A stretch of DNA of 64,000 bases from Acinetobacter celticus (GTDB taxonomy: Bacteria > Pseudomonadota > Gammaproteobacteria > Pseudomonadales > Moraxellaceae), in contig NZ_MBDL01000010.1 of the NCBI RefSeq assembly GCF_001707755.1, positions 271,650 through 335,649 on the forward strand, in the 5' to 3' direction. The translations under genes were made by a program, and so were the position numbers. The first letter of the stretch is position 1. Each line of letters starts with the position of its first letter. Positions 35,241-44,991 of the stretch are shown piece by piece. The notes below the pieces were generated by a model, which did no database searches, was not told the DNA's origin, and saw only the letters and a program-made list of their open reading frames with translations.

Positions 35241-35942
35241 ATGTCTTTTTCTCACCATAGTGAACAGCACTATATTCATCGAACAGGATGGTTGAGAGCC
35301 TCTGTATTAGGGGCCAATGATGGCATTATTTCTGTCACCAGTTTAATTATGGGTATGGCTGCCAGTGGTGCGTCTACACAAACCTTACTCATCACTTGTA
35401 TTGCAGGGTTAATTTCTGGTGCAAGCTCTATGGCAGCCGGTGAATATATCTCTGTAAAATCACAAGAAGATATTGAAAAAGCCGATTTAGATATGGAGCA
35501 TCGTGAGTTACAACGTCATCCAGAAAATGAATTAAAAGAATTAACCCAGATTTATATGATGCGTGGGCTTGACCCTGAACTCGCGCATGAGGTGGCTGTA
35601 CAGTTGACCGAAAAAAATGCTTTGGAAGCCCATGCTAGAGATGAAATTGGTATTCATGAAAATACTGCAGCTAAACCTCTTCAAGCGGCGGGCTCATCTG
35701 CATTGGCTTTTTCTTTAGGCGCCCTGTTTCCAATGTTTTCTATATTGCTCAGCCCTGAACAGTATATTGAGTCTGTTGTAATGGTCGTTGGTGTACTCTC
35801 ACTGGCTTTATTAGGTGCTCTTTCCAGTTATGTTGCAGGAACCTCACCGCTTAAGGGAAGTTTACGTGTCATGTTATGGGGAATTATTGCCATGCTCTTT
35901 TCTAGCTGGATTGGTTCATTATTTAATATCACACCGCTTTAA
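35241..35942 (+). CDS. VIT1/CCC1 family metal transporter
   Basis: 233 residues with about five membrane segments. The first segment GWLRASVLGANDGIISVTSLIMGMAASGAS and the following ASSMAAGEYISVKSQEDIEKAD are family signatures; a charged cytoplasmic part (ELKELTQIYMMRGLDPELAHEVAVQL) should bind the metal before transport. Relatives carry Fe2+ or Mn2+. Downstream YeeE-type gene is on the same strand but 120 bases away. Confidence 0.93.
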   Translation: MSFSHHSEQHYIHRTGWLRASVLGANDGIISVTSLIMGMAASGASTQTLLITCIAGLISGASSMAAGEYISVKSQEDIEKADLDMEHRELQRHPENELKELTQIYMMRGLDPELAHEVAVQLTEKNALEAHARDEIGIHENTAAKPLQAAGSSALAFSLGALFPMFSILLSPEQYIESVVMVVGVLSLALLGALSSYVAGTSPLKGSLRVMLWGIIAMLFSSWIGSLFNITPL

Positions 35943-36064
35943 TTCATCAAATAAACTGATATCCTAAATCAGATATACACACTTTGTATTTGAATATAAT
36001 ATACTTTTCATGTTTATAAAGTGCGTACAATATCCCGACTTATTCACTTTGTATTCTTTCTCTC

Positions 36065-37276
36065 ATGTCTGTTATTGCTGCACCAGCCAATCGATCAAAT
36101 ACATCGATTTGGGTGGCTTTCATCTTATTAATTGTTGGCACAGTGGGTGCTTATTACGTTGTAGGTTTAACGCAGGCATTATTGTTCCTCATTGGTGGTG
36201 CATTAGGCATGACGCTGTATCATGCATCATTTGGCTTTACCTCAAGCTGGCGTGTCTTTATTACAGAACGACGCGGGCGTGGTCTACGCGCACAAATGAT
36301 CATGTTGGCCTTGGCTGTTCTGCTCTTCTTTCCTGCACTGGGTGCGGGGGAATTGTTTGGCAATCCTGTAAAAGGCAATGTTAGCCCTGTTTCTATGTCT
36401 GTGATGATTGGTGCCTTTATTTTTGGTATTGGCATGCAATTGGGCGGTGGCTGTGCTTCGGGAACCCTTTATACTGTCGGTTCTGGCAGTATGCGTATGA
36501 TTGTCACCTTAGTCTTTTTTTGTACAGGGTCATTAATTGCCACGACACACTTAGACTGGTGGTTTAATTTACCACATTTAGCACCTATTTCTGTGGTTCA
36601 AAGCTTAGGTGTCGCTCCTGCTTTAGTCATCAATTTTATTTTATTTGCATTAATCGCCTTTGCGACCATTTACTTTGAAAAGAAACGTCACGGTAGCTTA
36701 GAAGTTGAACCGAAAAGCCAACATCAAGGCTGGAAACGCTTTATTCGTGGCCCTTGGCCTTTAGTTTGGGCTGGTATTCTCCTTACCTTATTAAACTTCG
36801 CAACTTTGTCACTGGCAGGTCGCCCTTGGGGTGTCACTTCCGCACTTGCCGTTTGGGCTGCAAAAACAGCCAGTTTTGCAGGGATTGATGTCGCCTCTTG
36901 GAGCTATTGGCAACAACCCGCCAATGCCAAGGCATTAAGTGAATCACTTTGGTTTGATATCACCTCTATGATGAACTTCGGTATTATGTTGGGGGCCTTA
37001 TTAGCCGCTGGCCTTGCAGGAAAATTTGCACCGAATTTCAACATTCCAAAACGCTCTTTAATTGCAGCCATTTTAGGTGGTCTGTTATTGGGTTATGGCG
37101 CGCGTTTAGCATACGGTTGTAACATTGGTGCCTATTTCAGTGGTATCGCTTCTGGCAGTGTACATGGTTGGTTATGGCTAGTTTCTGCTTTTATCGGTAA
37201 CAGCATTGGCGTAAAACTCCGCCCAGTTTTCTTCCCAGATGAACGCCCTGCACCTGAAAAATTAACGGGTTGTTAA
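36065..37276 (+). CDS. YeeE/YedE family (TsuA-like) sulfur-compound transporter
   Basis: 403 residues with about nine to ten membrane segments. Two cysteine motifs typical of the family are present: GGGCASGTLYTVGSGS (about 136-151) and AYGCNIGAYFSGIASGSVHGW (about 353-373). TsuA of this family imports thiosulfate; here the substrate is inferred only. No tusA-like gene is adjacent, unlike the E. coli yeeED pair. A strong terminator follows. Confidence 0.9.
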   Translation: MSVIAAPANRSNTSIWVAFILLIVGTVGAYYVVGLTQALLFLIGGALGMTLYHASFGFTSSWRVFITERRGRGLRAQMIMLALAVLLFFPALGAGELFGNPVKGNVSPVSMSVMIGAFIFGIGMQLGGGCASGTLYTVGSGSMRMIVTLVFFCTGSLIATTHLDWWFNLPHLAPISVVQSLGVAPALVINFILFALIAFATIYFEKKRHGSLEVEPKSQHQGWKRFIRGPWPLVWAGILLTLLNFATLSLAGRPWGVTSALAVWAAKTASFAGIDVASWSYWQQPANAKALSESLWFDITSMMNFGIMLGALLAAGLAGKFAPNFNIPKRSLIAAILGGLLLGYGARLAYGCNIGAYFSGIASGSVHGWLWLVSAFIGNSIGVKLRPVFFPDERPAPEKLTGC

Positions 37277-37281
37277 ACCCG

Positions 37282-37314
37282 AAAAAAAGCCCATCAAGTG
37301 ATGGGCTTTTTTTT
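37282..37314. terminator. Bidirectional terminator
   Basis: AAAAAAAGCCCATCA, AG, TGATGGGCTTTTTTTT: a long perfect stem between convergent genes. Confidence 0.93.
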
Positions 37315-37326
37315 CGTATCTTCAAA

Positions 37327-37848
37327 TTAAGGATTTAATGCACCACGTAAATTACAACCAAATCCCATCAATTGTTGCGCATGTTTGTAAGTGCTGTGCT
37401 CTTCTAAAATGAAGGTATAAAATTGATCTGTATTTTCAAATTTATGCTTTAAATCTGCTTGAGGTGCATTATTCATTTTTACATCATTCAACAAATTTAA
37501 GTTGTAATGCCCTAAACGATACAGTTCATTAAAGTACGTATTCATCATCGTACAATACGCCTCTTTCGTTGGCTTTAAAGAGGTTGAGCTCACCGCATGT
37601 AAACTTAACGTTTTCAAATCATTTGTATCAAGTGCAGACTGATCAGAAAATGCAATATATTCTTTTTTCTTAAATTTTTGATAATCCTGCGCCAACTGCT
37701 GATTTAACAGATTGATTTTTTGCTGTAATTCATCAGCATTTTTTACCCGATACACAGCAGGATCAATGACCGCTTTCTGTGGCTTCTCTGAAGAACACGC
37801 ACTAAAAAATAGACTCGTTAAAATTGTTAAGGCAAATATTGGCTTCAT
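37327..37848 (-). CDS. Hypothetical lipoprotein
   Basis: 173 residues. The N-terminus MKPIFALTILTSLFFSACSSEK is a lipoprotein signal with lipobox FSAC (C18). A helical segment (ADELQQKINLLNQQLAQDYQKFKKKE) and a later part with C residues (KEAYCTMM, MGFGCNLRG) follow; the two cysteines could pair in the periplasm. No known family. Convergent to the YeeE-type gene. Confidence 0.8.
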   Translation of the reverse strand: MKPIFALTILTSLFFSACSSEKPQKAVIDPAVYRVKNADELQQKINLLNQQLAQDYQKFKKKEYIAFSDQSALDTNDLKTLSLHAVSSTSLKPTKEAYCTMMNTYFNELYRLGHYNLNLLNDVKMNNAPQADLKHKFENTDQFYTFILEEHSTYKHAQQLMGFGCNLRGALNP

Positions 37849-38050
37849 GATTACTCAATTATTTCACACTTTAAATCTTGCTTGTATTATGCATAAAATG
37901 ACTATTAAATCGATTTTTCATTTAAATTATTCCTTTGAGTAAATAGCCATATCGTTCAACCCTCCCACTATTCCTAGACAAAATAATGAGTATTATTTGC
38001 CAAACTTTTAAGGCATAGGCACAGTAAGCAATATATAAGGAGTTTCACTT

Positions 38051-39094
38051 ATGACTTTATTAGAACAATTAGCAATTAAACATGCTATTTTTTTAGCACC
38101 AATGGCAGGTGTATCTACTCCTGAATTAGCAGCAGAGGTTTCAAATCAGGGGGCATTTGGTTCACTTGGTCTAGGTTCAAATACCCCAGAAACTGCACGT
38201 CAACAAATTTTAAAAACCCAATCTTTAACCGATCAGCCTTTCCAAGTCAATTTTTTCTGTCATCAAAGCAAGGCTTTAAATGATCAAGTTGCACAGCAAT
38301 GGATTGAATATCTAACCCCACAATTTCAAAAGTATGGCACGCTTCCGCCAAAACAACTTCACAATATTTATCCTAGTTTTCTAGATAATGATGATTTTTT
38401 AAATGTGGTATTAGAAACCAAACCTAAAGCCGTCAGCTTCCATTTTGGTATTCCACATGCACATCAAATTCAAGCCTTAAAAAAGGCAGGCATTTTAACG
38501 ATGGTTTCTGCCACCAATTTAGCCGAGGCTAAAGCAATTGAGGCTGCAGGCATTGATATAATTATTGCACAAGGGATTGAAGCTGGTGGGCACCGTGGAA
38601 TTTTTAATGAGTCCTTTGACAGTAGCATTAAAACAGCTGATTTAGTTCAGCTACTTAAACAACATACTCAATTACCTATTATTGCAGCTGGTGGCATTAT
38701 GTCTGGCCAACATGCCAAAGTATTACTTGATCTTGGCGCAGATGCGGTACAACTAGGCACAGCTTTTGTCCAATGTAAGACGTCTAACGCGAATACGGCG
38801 TATCGACAGGCTTTATTTAATCAGCCCATTACGCAAATTACGGCCAGTATTTCTGGACGACCTGCACGTGGACTGATTAATCATTGGCACATGCAAATTG
38901 ATACACCAAACCGACCACCCGTTGCGACCTACCCATATTGCTATGACTTAGCCAAACAGTTGAATGCGATAGCCTCTAAGCAAGGTGATTATGGTTTTGG
39001 CGCATTTTGGGCCGGAAGTAATGTTGCTGAAATTCGTGAGATGACAGCACCCGATTTAATCAATCAACTGGTTTTAGAGATGAACATGCACTGA
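38051..39094 (+). CDS. Nitronate monooxygenase family flavoenzyme
   Basis: 347 residues. The start has APMAGVSTPELAAEVSNQGAFGSLGLG, a conserved region has VSFHFGIPHAHQIQALKKAGILTMVSATNLAEA, then AQGIEAGGHRG, IAAGGIMSGQHAKVLLDLGADAVQLGTAF. This is the TIM-barrel FMN enzyme class formerly called 2-nitropropane dioxygenase. The catalytic histidine H lies in EAGGHRG. AAGGAG precedes the ATG. Physiological substrate not clear. Confidence 0.92.
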   Translation: MTLLEQLAIKHAIFLAPMAGVSTPELAAEVSNQGAFGSLGLGSNTPETARQQILKTQSLTDQPFQVNFFCHQSKALNDQVAQQWIEYLTPQFQKYGTLPPKQLHNIYPSFLDNDDFLNVVLETKPKAVSFHFGIPHAHQIQALKKAGILTMVSATNLAEAKAIEAAGIDIIIAQGIEAGGHRGIFNESFDSSIKTADLVQLLKQHTQLPIIAAGGIMSGQHAKVLLDLGADAVQLGTAFVQCKTSNANTAYRQALFNQPITQITASISGRPARGLINHWHMQIDTPNRPPVATYPYCYDLAKQLNAIASKQGDYGFGAFWAGSNVAEIREMTAPDLINQLVLEMNMH

Positions 39095-39126
39095 CATTAA
39101 AATGCATCTTTGACCACATAAAAATT

Positions 39127-39167
39127 GTGCAAGAGATTCAGATTAACTCTGAGGCTCTTGCACTTTA
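39127..39167 (+). terminator. Probable terminator
   Basis: GTGCAAGAG (39127-39135) and CTCTTGCAC (39155-39163) form a 9-bp stem about 30 bases past the nitronate monooxygenase stop. Confidence 0.6.
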
Positions 39168-39369
39168 CAAAGAATGCAACAAGAGGACTATTTTTAGAGG
39201 CTTGACCTGCAACCCAAACATTTAAATCAGGCTTCAAAAGTATCTAAAAGTCTGACTGAGCCATCTATAAAGATAGAACAACTATAAGCAACGACACTCG
39301 ATTTTCGTTAAAACAGACAAAAATACAAATTCAAGAAATTAAATTCGTATTTAAATCTATTCTTTACTC

Positions 39370-40413
39370 TTAATTTTCTAGCAAATTAATCGCTTCAACC
39401 TGTACATCGCTCATGATTTCACCATGAATAAGTAAATGATTAAAATAGTCTTCCACCACTTTAAATTGTTCTACTGTCGTTTCAACCTTATACATATTTT
39501 GACGAAATTCATTACTTGAACGAAGCCCTTTGGTATACCACGCAATATGTTTACGCGAAATACGACAGCCTGAATATTCACCATAGAATTCATACAGTTC
39601 TGCTAAATGCCCCAAAAGTACTGTTTTCACTTCTTCAATACTGGGTGCTGCTAAATGCTCACCTGTCATTAAATAATGACCAATTTCGCGAAAAATCCAC
39701 GGCCTTCCTTGTGCCGCACGGCCAATCATTACCGCATCTGCACCAGTATAATCTAAAACATATTTGGCTTTTTCTGGGCTGTCTATATCGCCATTGGCAA
39801 TAACTGGAATACTTATGGCGTCTTTTACATCTTTAATCAAAGAATAGCGTGCTGTATTTAAATACATATCTTCGCGTGTACGACCATGCAATGCTAAAGC
39901 TGAAATTCCTGCTTCTTCAGCGCGTTTTGCCACTCGCATAATGTTCTCATGACCATTTAAATAGCCCAATCGAGTTTTTAATGTGACGGGTACATCTACT
40001 GCATTGACCACCGTATCTAAAATACGCGCCACCAAGTCTTCATCTTGCAATAGTGCTGAACCCGCCAGTTTATTACAGACTTTTTTGGCAGGACATCCCA
40101 TATTAATATCGACAATTTGTGCGCCATTTGCGACCTGATAACGTGCAGCTTCGGCTAAATCTTGCGGGTCTGAGCCGGCAATTTGTGCAGAAATTGGTGC
40201 AATTTCTCCATCAAAATTAGCACGATATAAGCTTTTTTTACTCATACGTAATGTTTTGTCTGAAGTCATCATTTCACTGACAGCGTGCCCTGCACCAAAG
40301 TACTTACACAGTGTTCGAAAAGGCCGATCAGTGACTCCTGCCATTGGCGCAACCCATAGCTTCTTGTCTATTGATTTATCAAATAGGTCTTTAATTACTG
40401 TATGTTGCGCCAT
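39370..40413 (-). CDS. dusB: tRNA-dihydrouridine synthase DusB
   Basis: ATG 40413 gives 347 residues; a TTG at 40425 is the alternative. Motifs: LWVAPMAGVTDRPFR near the start, the catalytic cysteine in MGCPAKKVCNK, LKTRLGY, ALHGRTRED, VIANGDI and GADAVMIGRAAQGRPWIF. It reduces uridines in the tRNA D-loop with FMN. In many gamma-proteobacteria dusB is with fis, which is not seen here. Confidence 0.94.
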   Translation of the reverse strand: MAQHTVIKDLFDKSIDKKLWVAPMAGVTDRPFRTLCKYFGAGHAVSEMMTSDKTLRMSKKSLYRANFDGEIAPISAQIAGSDPQDLAEAARYQVANGAQIVDINMGCPAKKVCNKLAGSALLQDEDLVARILDTVVNAVDVPVTLKTRLGYLNGHENIMRVAKRAEEAGISALALHGRTREDMYLNTARYSLIKDVKDAISIPVIANGDIDSPEKAKYVLDYTGADAVMIGRAAQGRPWIFREIGHYLMTGEHLAAPSIEEVKTVLLGHLAELYEFYGEYSGCRISRKHIAWYTKGLRSSNEFRQNMYKVETTVEQFKVVEDYFNHLLIHGEIMSDVQVEAINLLEN

Positions 40414-40425
40414 GAATATGTCCAA

Positions 40426-40752
40426 ATTTTGCTATTACCGTTAACAAACACGATGCTTAAGAAGAAATACAGCTTACTTTGCACTGACAGCCAATAGATC
40501 GTACAAGGCATCAAAGTAAATTTGTGGGAAAAATGCTGAATACAACTTGTTAAAGCGTATCTTCAATACAAGGTTCAATTTGAATAAAACGGAGAGGTTT
40601 CAATTTTCAGCAAGTCTAAATCTTTCTTAAAAAAAACTCTAGCAAATGCTAAAATTTAGGTCTTTGAGATACTTTCTTCTGATAGCTAGATACTCAAAAG
40701 CCCTAATGAGATAGAGCTTTTTGATTTTACTTATCTGCGATCAAATTTGACG
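40426..40752. other. Gap between dusB and pgaD
   Basis: 327 bases with the possible remnant above and a terminator for pgaD (40696-40721: minus strand AAAAGCTCTA, loop, TAGGGCTTTT). Confidence 0.6.
40474..40602 (-). pseudogene. Possible C-terminal gene remnant
   Basis: After a TGA, a frame reads NLSVLFKLNLVLKIRFNKLYSAFFPQIYFDALYDLLAVSAK and stops at 40474. It looks like a hydrophobic protein end. No start or partner part is found. Identity unknown; weak. Confidence 0.3.
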
Positions 40753-41166
40753 TTAATCAATTCGAATAATTCTTCCTTGTTCATTATGATGAACCGTGCT
40801 GACTTTACTCTGACGACCTTGCTCCACTTCTTGTACCGGTAAACTAAAATGAGCTACATAATCTGTTAAGGTTTTTGGCTGAGTCTTCGTCACTTTTTTG
40901 GCAGGCATGAAGTTCGACCAAAGTAACAATGCTACCGTACATGTAATTAAACCCGTCACACCATGTTCAATACCCAGCCCAAAAGAACCAAACAAGTGCT
41001 GTAAAAGATGCTGTTTTTGCAAGCTCATTAAACCGGCAAGTATAATAAATGGACGCCATAAAAGGAGCCAAACTGCCCACATTACAGCTGTTGAAGTACC
41101 AGATGCATAACGTGTATGCCATGGTAATTGACTACGTAAGTCAATAATTAGACTATTATTTTTCAT
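40753..41166 (-). CDS. pgaD: PgaD-like protein
   Basis: ATG 41166, overlapping the pgaC stop by 11 bases, gives 137 residues. Two membrane segments (about 28-47 and 68-87, GIEHGVTGLITCTVALLLW) and a C-terminal tail (YVAHFSLPVQEVEQGRQSKVSTVHHNEQGRI) fit PgaD, the small subunit that forms the poly-GlcNAc synthase with PgaC and is stabilised by cyclic-di-GMP in E. coli. Sequence of PgaD is poorly conserved, so place counts most. Confidence 0.85.
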   Translation of the reverse strand: MKNNSLIIDLRSQLPWHTRYASGTSTAVMWAVWLLLWRPFIILAGLMSLQKQHLLQHLFGSFGLGIEHGVTGLITCTVALLLWSNFMPAKKVTKTQPKTLTDYVAHFSLPVQEVEQGRQSKVSTVHHNEQGRIIRID

Positions 41167-42448
41167 CTGTTTTGTTCTCAATTTGACTATTTTCTCGCAG
41201 GCCACGGTCTGGGCTAACCCAACGTGCACGCTGACCTGTACCAAGTTTCAATACTTTAGGAAATGCCACAATACTTGCAGTAATTGTAATGAGCCAAAAA
41301 ACCAACGGATACCAAATCATCCAATAATAATTTTTTGCCAGCGCAGGCTCATAGCGACTGTCCATCCATTTGCTGATTGCAAATTGAAGTAGGCACGTTG
41401 CGCCAAGTAGCATCCCTGTGCCGTAAGGCAAAAATGGTGAACTTACCTCGCCAAACATCGGCAACGGAATAACAAAATGAATGAGCCAAATAACTGCCAT
41501 GAACAACATCAAATATGACCAGACCAATGTCAGAATAAGCTCGATCATTAATGGCCATAAAAAGTTCAACTGAGGTTTAAATAAAACATCTATATTTTTC
41601 AGCAGTACTTGCGCCCCACCCATGGCCCAACGTAAACGTTGTTTCCATAAGCCTGTGAGCGTTTCAGGCATTAATATCCAAACCAAGGCATTCGGCTCAA
41701 AACGAATATCCCACCCTGCGCGTTGTAATTTCCACGTAATATCAATGTCTTCCGTAAGCATATTTGGCGACCAATATCCTACAGAATGCACGGCGCTTTT
41801 ACGAAATGCAGTAATAACACCAGACACTGTAAATAAGCGACCAAAGCTGCGCTGTGCACGTTTAATCATTCCAACAATAGATGAAAATTCACCGACTTGA
41901 ATGCGCCCAATTAAAGTAGAACGCGTCCGAATACGCGGGTTTCCTGTTACAGCTGCCACGCTGTCATCTTCCAGAAAATGACGAATCATCCAAGACGCCG
42001 CATGCGGATCAAGCAAGGCATCGCCGTCAATGCCAATCAAATACTCTGCATCAGTTAACAAGCTCCCTGCTTGCAAAGCCATAGCTTTACCTTGGTTCTG
42101 TGCCAAATGCACAACACGTAATTTTTCGTGCTGTTCTGCTAACCGATTGAGCACATCTGCGGTGTTATCCGAACTGCCGTCATTAATGGCAATCACTTCA
42201 AAGTTTGGGTATTTTAAACTGAGCGCATGGCTAATGGTTTCTTGCGCATTATCGCCTTCATTAAAACACGGCACCAATACTGCGACCTTCGGATATTCAG
42301 GCAAAGCGTTTGGCATCTGATACGGAGGCTCTTTACGTTCCTTCCAATAAAAAATCAGCGCTCCAATCATCCACAAATAAGACATAAAAAGCGGATAGTA
42401 AAAGACAAAGTTCAATGCAGAGTGCCAAAATTGTTGGAGCATTGACAT
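41156..42448 (-). CDS. pgaC: Poly-beta-1,6-GlcNAc synthase PgaC
   Basis: ATG 42448, seven bases after GGGGAG, gives 430 residues (a TTG two codons before is possible). Membrane segments at both ends flank the GT2 glycosyltransferase domain: VLVPCFNEGDNAQETI, INDGSSDNT, IGIDGDALLDP (DxD), TEDIDITWKLQ and QRLRWAMGG (Q-x2-R-W). It polymerises GlcNAc from UDP-GlcNAc for biofilm matrix. Overlaps pgaD. Confidence 0.95.
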   Translation of the reverse strand: MSMLQQFWHSALNFVFYYPLFMSYLWMIGALIFYWKERKEPPYQMPNALPEYPKVAVLVPCFNEGDNAQETISHALSLKYPNFEVIAINDGSSDNTADVLNRLAEQHEKLRVVHLAQNQGKAMALQAGSLLTDAEYLIGIDGDALLDPHAASWMIRHFLEDDSVAAVTGNPRIRTRSTLIGRIQVGEFSSIVGMIKRAQRSFGRLFTVSGVITAFRKSAVHSVGYWSPNMLTEDIDITWKLQRAGWDIRFEPNALVWILMPETLTGLWKQRLRWAMGGAQVLLKNIDVLFKPQLNFLWPLMIELILTLVWSYLMLFMAVIWLIHFVIPLPMFGEVSSPFLPYGTGMLLGATCLLQFAISKWMDSRYEPALAKNYYWMIWYPLVFWLITITASIVAFPKVLKLGTGQRARWVSPDRGLRENSQIENKTDEK

Positions 42449-42460
42449 ATTCAATCTCCC

Positions 42461-44455
42461 CTAAGGAACCAACTTGCTTGATTTTAAGTCGAATGCTTGG
42501 CGTAAAATTTTTACATTGGGATGGTCTTGAATCTGATCATCTGGATAGTAAGCCACGTGCATTACACCCTGTTCATATAAAGATTGAATAGTTTTCGCCA
42601 TTTCTTCTGAAGGGATTTTTTGGTTTTTACGCCAATCGACCGCTTGTAATTCAAAAACAGTTTTCTTTATGCCTTTTGGAAATTTCTTCACACGATTTAC
42701 AATATCGGTATAAAACTGGTCGTTATTTGGCGCTTGTTCCATATAGGGCATAGCCATAATTGCGGTGAAATCATAACGATTTAATGATTGTTCCAGTGAC
42801 TGCGAATACCAATTTTCGGCATACGCTTTTAATGCAACTTGTGCATATAAATTTCGTGCGGTTAGTAAAAATGGCTGATACTGACGCACATCACTGGCCA
42901 ATTCCATTGCAAAATCATCAATATATTGGGTTTTAAAGGCTGTCCATTTTTGTAAATCTGCATCATTTTTGCGAATTTCTGCCAAATCATTGGGTAGACC
43001 AATCGCCACATAGGCCTGCATTGCTTCTGGGCTGGCATCTTCATAGTCTGACAACGTTGTATCGTCATGAAATAACACCCCGTTGAACGATGCCGATTTG
43101 GCTAAATCTGTATATAAACCAGCAATGGTTTTACGTGCATCTGGTGAAAATGGGCTTAAACGGTGATAGCCCATATTTAGATGTTCAGTTTTATTGCTTT
43201 GCTGCGTCACCACCACATCATTTGAAACAACATTGGTTTTTGGCAATTCCCACGCCAACAAAGGCATCCACGCATAAATACGGCTGACCTGAGTTCGTGT
43301 CTGAATTTGCCACGCCACGCGGTTAAATAAATCTGCGCGCATAGGTAAATAACGATTCGGGAAGTACACCATATCGGCAGAGCCGTTGGCATCTGGGTCA
43401 GAAAAAGCTTGTAGATAAACCGTGTTGACTTTCATGCCTTCAATACGATCTAACAAATGACTTAAATTCCGCTCTTGTTGTACAGGATCTGGGTCATAAA
43501 TATAGTCCAAGTCAATATGCATAATTTTTTGTGGACGGTTGTTATCCCCTAAATTCTTTTGGCGGATTTCAATTTCTTGTGCCAAATCTTGAGTGGTCAT
43601 GTTGCCTTCAATCAAAATTCGGTTGAGCTGCCCCAAAGAGCTTTTTGCAGTATCCGCACCATCATCTAAACTAATAGCAATCGACATACCCAACTGCTTG
43701 GCAATATTGACCGTCTGCATATTGTAGCGACCATAAGGCCATACCATTACGCGTGGCGACCGAATACCATGTGCGAGCAATAGCTGATTATTCTGTGTTA
43801 AATCTGCGGTAATCCGCTGTTGATAATGCGCATCATCTTCATATGTACTGGTTTTAGGGTCATATAAACGCGTCACAGCAGCAGGTTCTGAATTGCCCTG
43901 CGGATTGCCTAAAATTCCACGATGTAAGTCATAACTATGACTGGCTATTTCGACCAGCCCACTACTTTGCATTTCTTTTAATTGACTCCATGAAAGCATG
44001 TCATTGCGCGGAATCAGTTCATCTGAAAAATTAACCTTCTGATTCTCTTTAGGTTCTAACCATGACCCAACCACAGCCAAAACTACAGGGATCTTATTGA
44101 CTTTAATAATTGGATAAGCATATTGGTAAAAGGATGCATAACCATCATCGACCGTCAATAAAACAGGTTTATTGGGTAATACGTACTTCCCTTGATTGGC
44201 CTTAAGTAGCTGATCTACTGAAATAAAGTGATAACCTTCTTTCTTTAGCCAATCAATATGTTGTTGAAACAGTGTTGCACTGACGGCATATTCAGGAATC
44301 AAAGCATTTTTATTATTGGTAATTTCATGATAGCCAATAATAGTCAGTGTTTTATTGATTGAAGACTCATCTTTACTCCATGCGAAACTTGGCGCATAAA
44401 GAAAAGTGGCTGTTACAGAGGCGACCAATAGATTCGAAAAAAAACGAGTTTTCAT
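42461..44455 (-). CDS. pgaB: Poly-GlcNAc N-deacetylase PgaB
   Basis: 664 residues: a polysaccharide deacetylase domain (about 33-300; TIIGYHEI, LTVDDGYASFYQYAYPIIK, EIASHSYDLHRG, VMVWPYGRYN) and a C-terminal GHL13-type domain (about 310-640; IDLDYIYDPDPVQQERNLSHLL, VFHDDTTLSDYED). It removes some acetyl groups from the polymer before export. The signal peptide ends FLYAPSFAWS with no cysteine, so unlike E. coli PgaB it does not look like a lipoprotein. First gene of the operon; no pgaA precedes it. Confidence 0.94.
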   Translation of the reverse strand: MKTRFFSNLLVASVTATFLYAPSFAWSKDESSINKTLTIIGYHEITNNKNALIPEYAVSATLFQQHIDWLKKEGYHFISVDQLLKANQGKYVLPNKPVLLTVDDGYASFYQYAYPIIKVNKIPVVLAVVGSWLEPKENQKVNFSDELIPRNDMLSWSQLKEMQSSGLVEIASHSYDLHRGILGNPQGNSEPAAVTRLYDPKTSTYEDDAHYQQRITADLTQNNQLLLAHGIRSPRVMVWPYGRYNMQTVNIAKQLGMSIAISLDDGADTAKSSLGQLNRILIEGNMTTQDLAQEIEIRQKNLGDNNRPQKIMHIDLDYIYDPDPVQQERNLSHLLDRIEGMKVNTVYLQAFSDPDANGSADMVYFPNRYLPMRADLFNRVAWQIQTRTQVSRIYAWMPLLAWELPKTNVVSNDVVVTQQSNKTEHLNMGYHRLSPFSPDARKTIAGLYTDLAKSASFNGVLFHDDTTLSDYEDASPEAMQAYVAIGLPNDLAEIRKNDADLQKWTAFKTQYIDDFAMELASDVRQYQPFLLTARNLYAQVALKAYAENWYSQSLEQSLNRYDFTAIMAMPYMEQAPNNDQFYTDIVNRVKKFPKGIKKTVFELQAVDWRKNQKIPSEEMAKTIQSLYEQGVMHVAYYPDDQIQDHPNVKILRQAFDLKSSKLVP

Positions 44456-44991
44456 GTTACGTTGCTCAAAATTAAAAACAGAAATTAAATCACCAACTTT
44501 TCCATCATCCTGATGTACTCGTTTTCTCTAACCAAAGTTCGAGTTCAATTTTCATGATCTATTTTTAACAAATGAAACTTAACCTAATCTTAATATTCCT
44601 CATAAAATAAAAGATTTAAATGACTGTAACATAAGTAAAAATTACGACTTATCGCTTCAAATAAAAATATTTTAATACGGATTTTTTCGGTATTTATTTT
44701 ATTGTCATGGCTTTAAAAAATGAATATAAACACCAAATAAAATAACGCAAACTTATTTTTTGGTTATAAAATGACGCATTCTCGCCACTAAGCAGTAAAA
44801 AACACCCACCCAGATTTACTCTATATTCCACCTGAATACAGAAAATTTTATTGCGTTAGGCTCTAGACAACTGAACGAAACTTACAGTATTTTCAGCTGT
44901 TCCCGACAGATAAACTCATCACTTTTACATCGGCCATAGTATACTGCTCCTGCGCTTAGCGCTCACACTTCTGGAACTCATTTTCTACACT
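44456..44991. other. Divergent gap between pgaB and DUF1615 gene
   Basis: 536 AT-rich bases with no credible frame. In the usual pga locus pgaA would lie here. Both divergent promoters are expected. Nothing else recognised. Confidence 0.55.
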
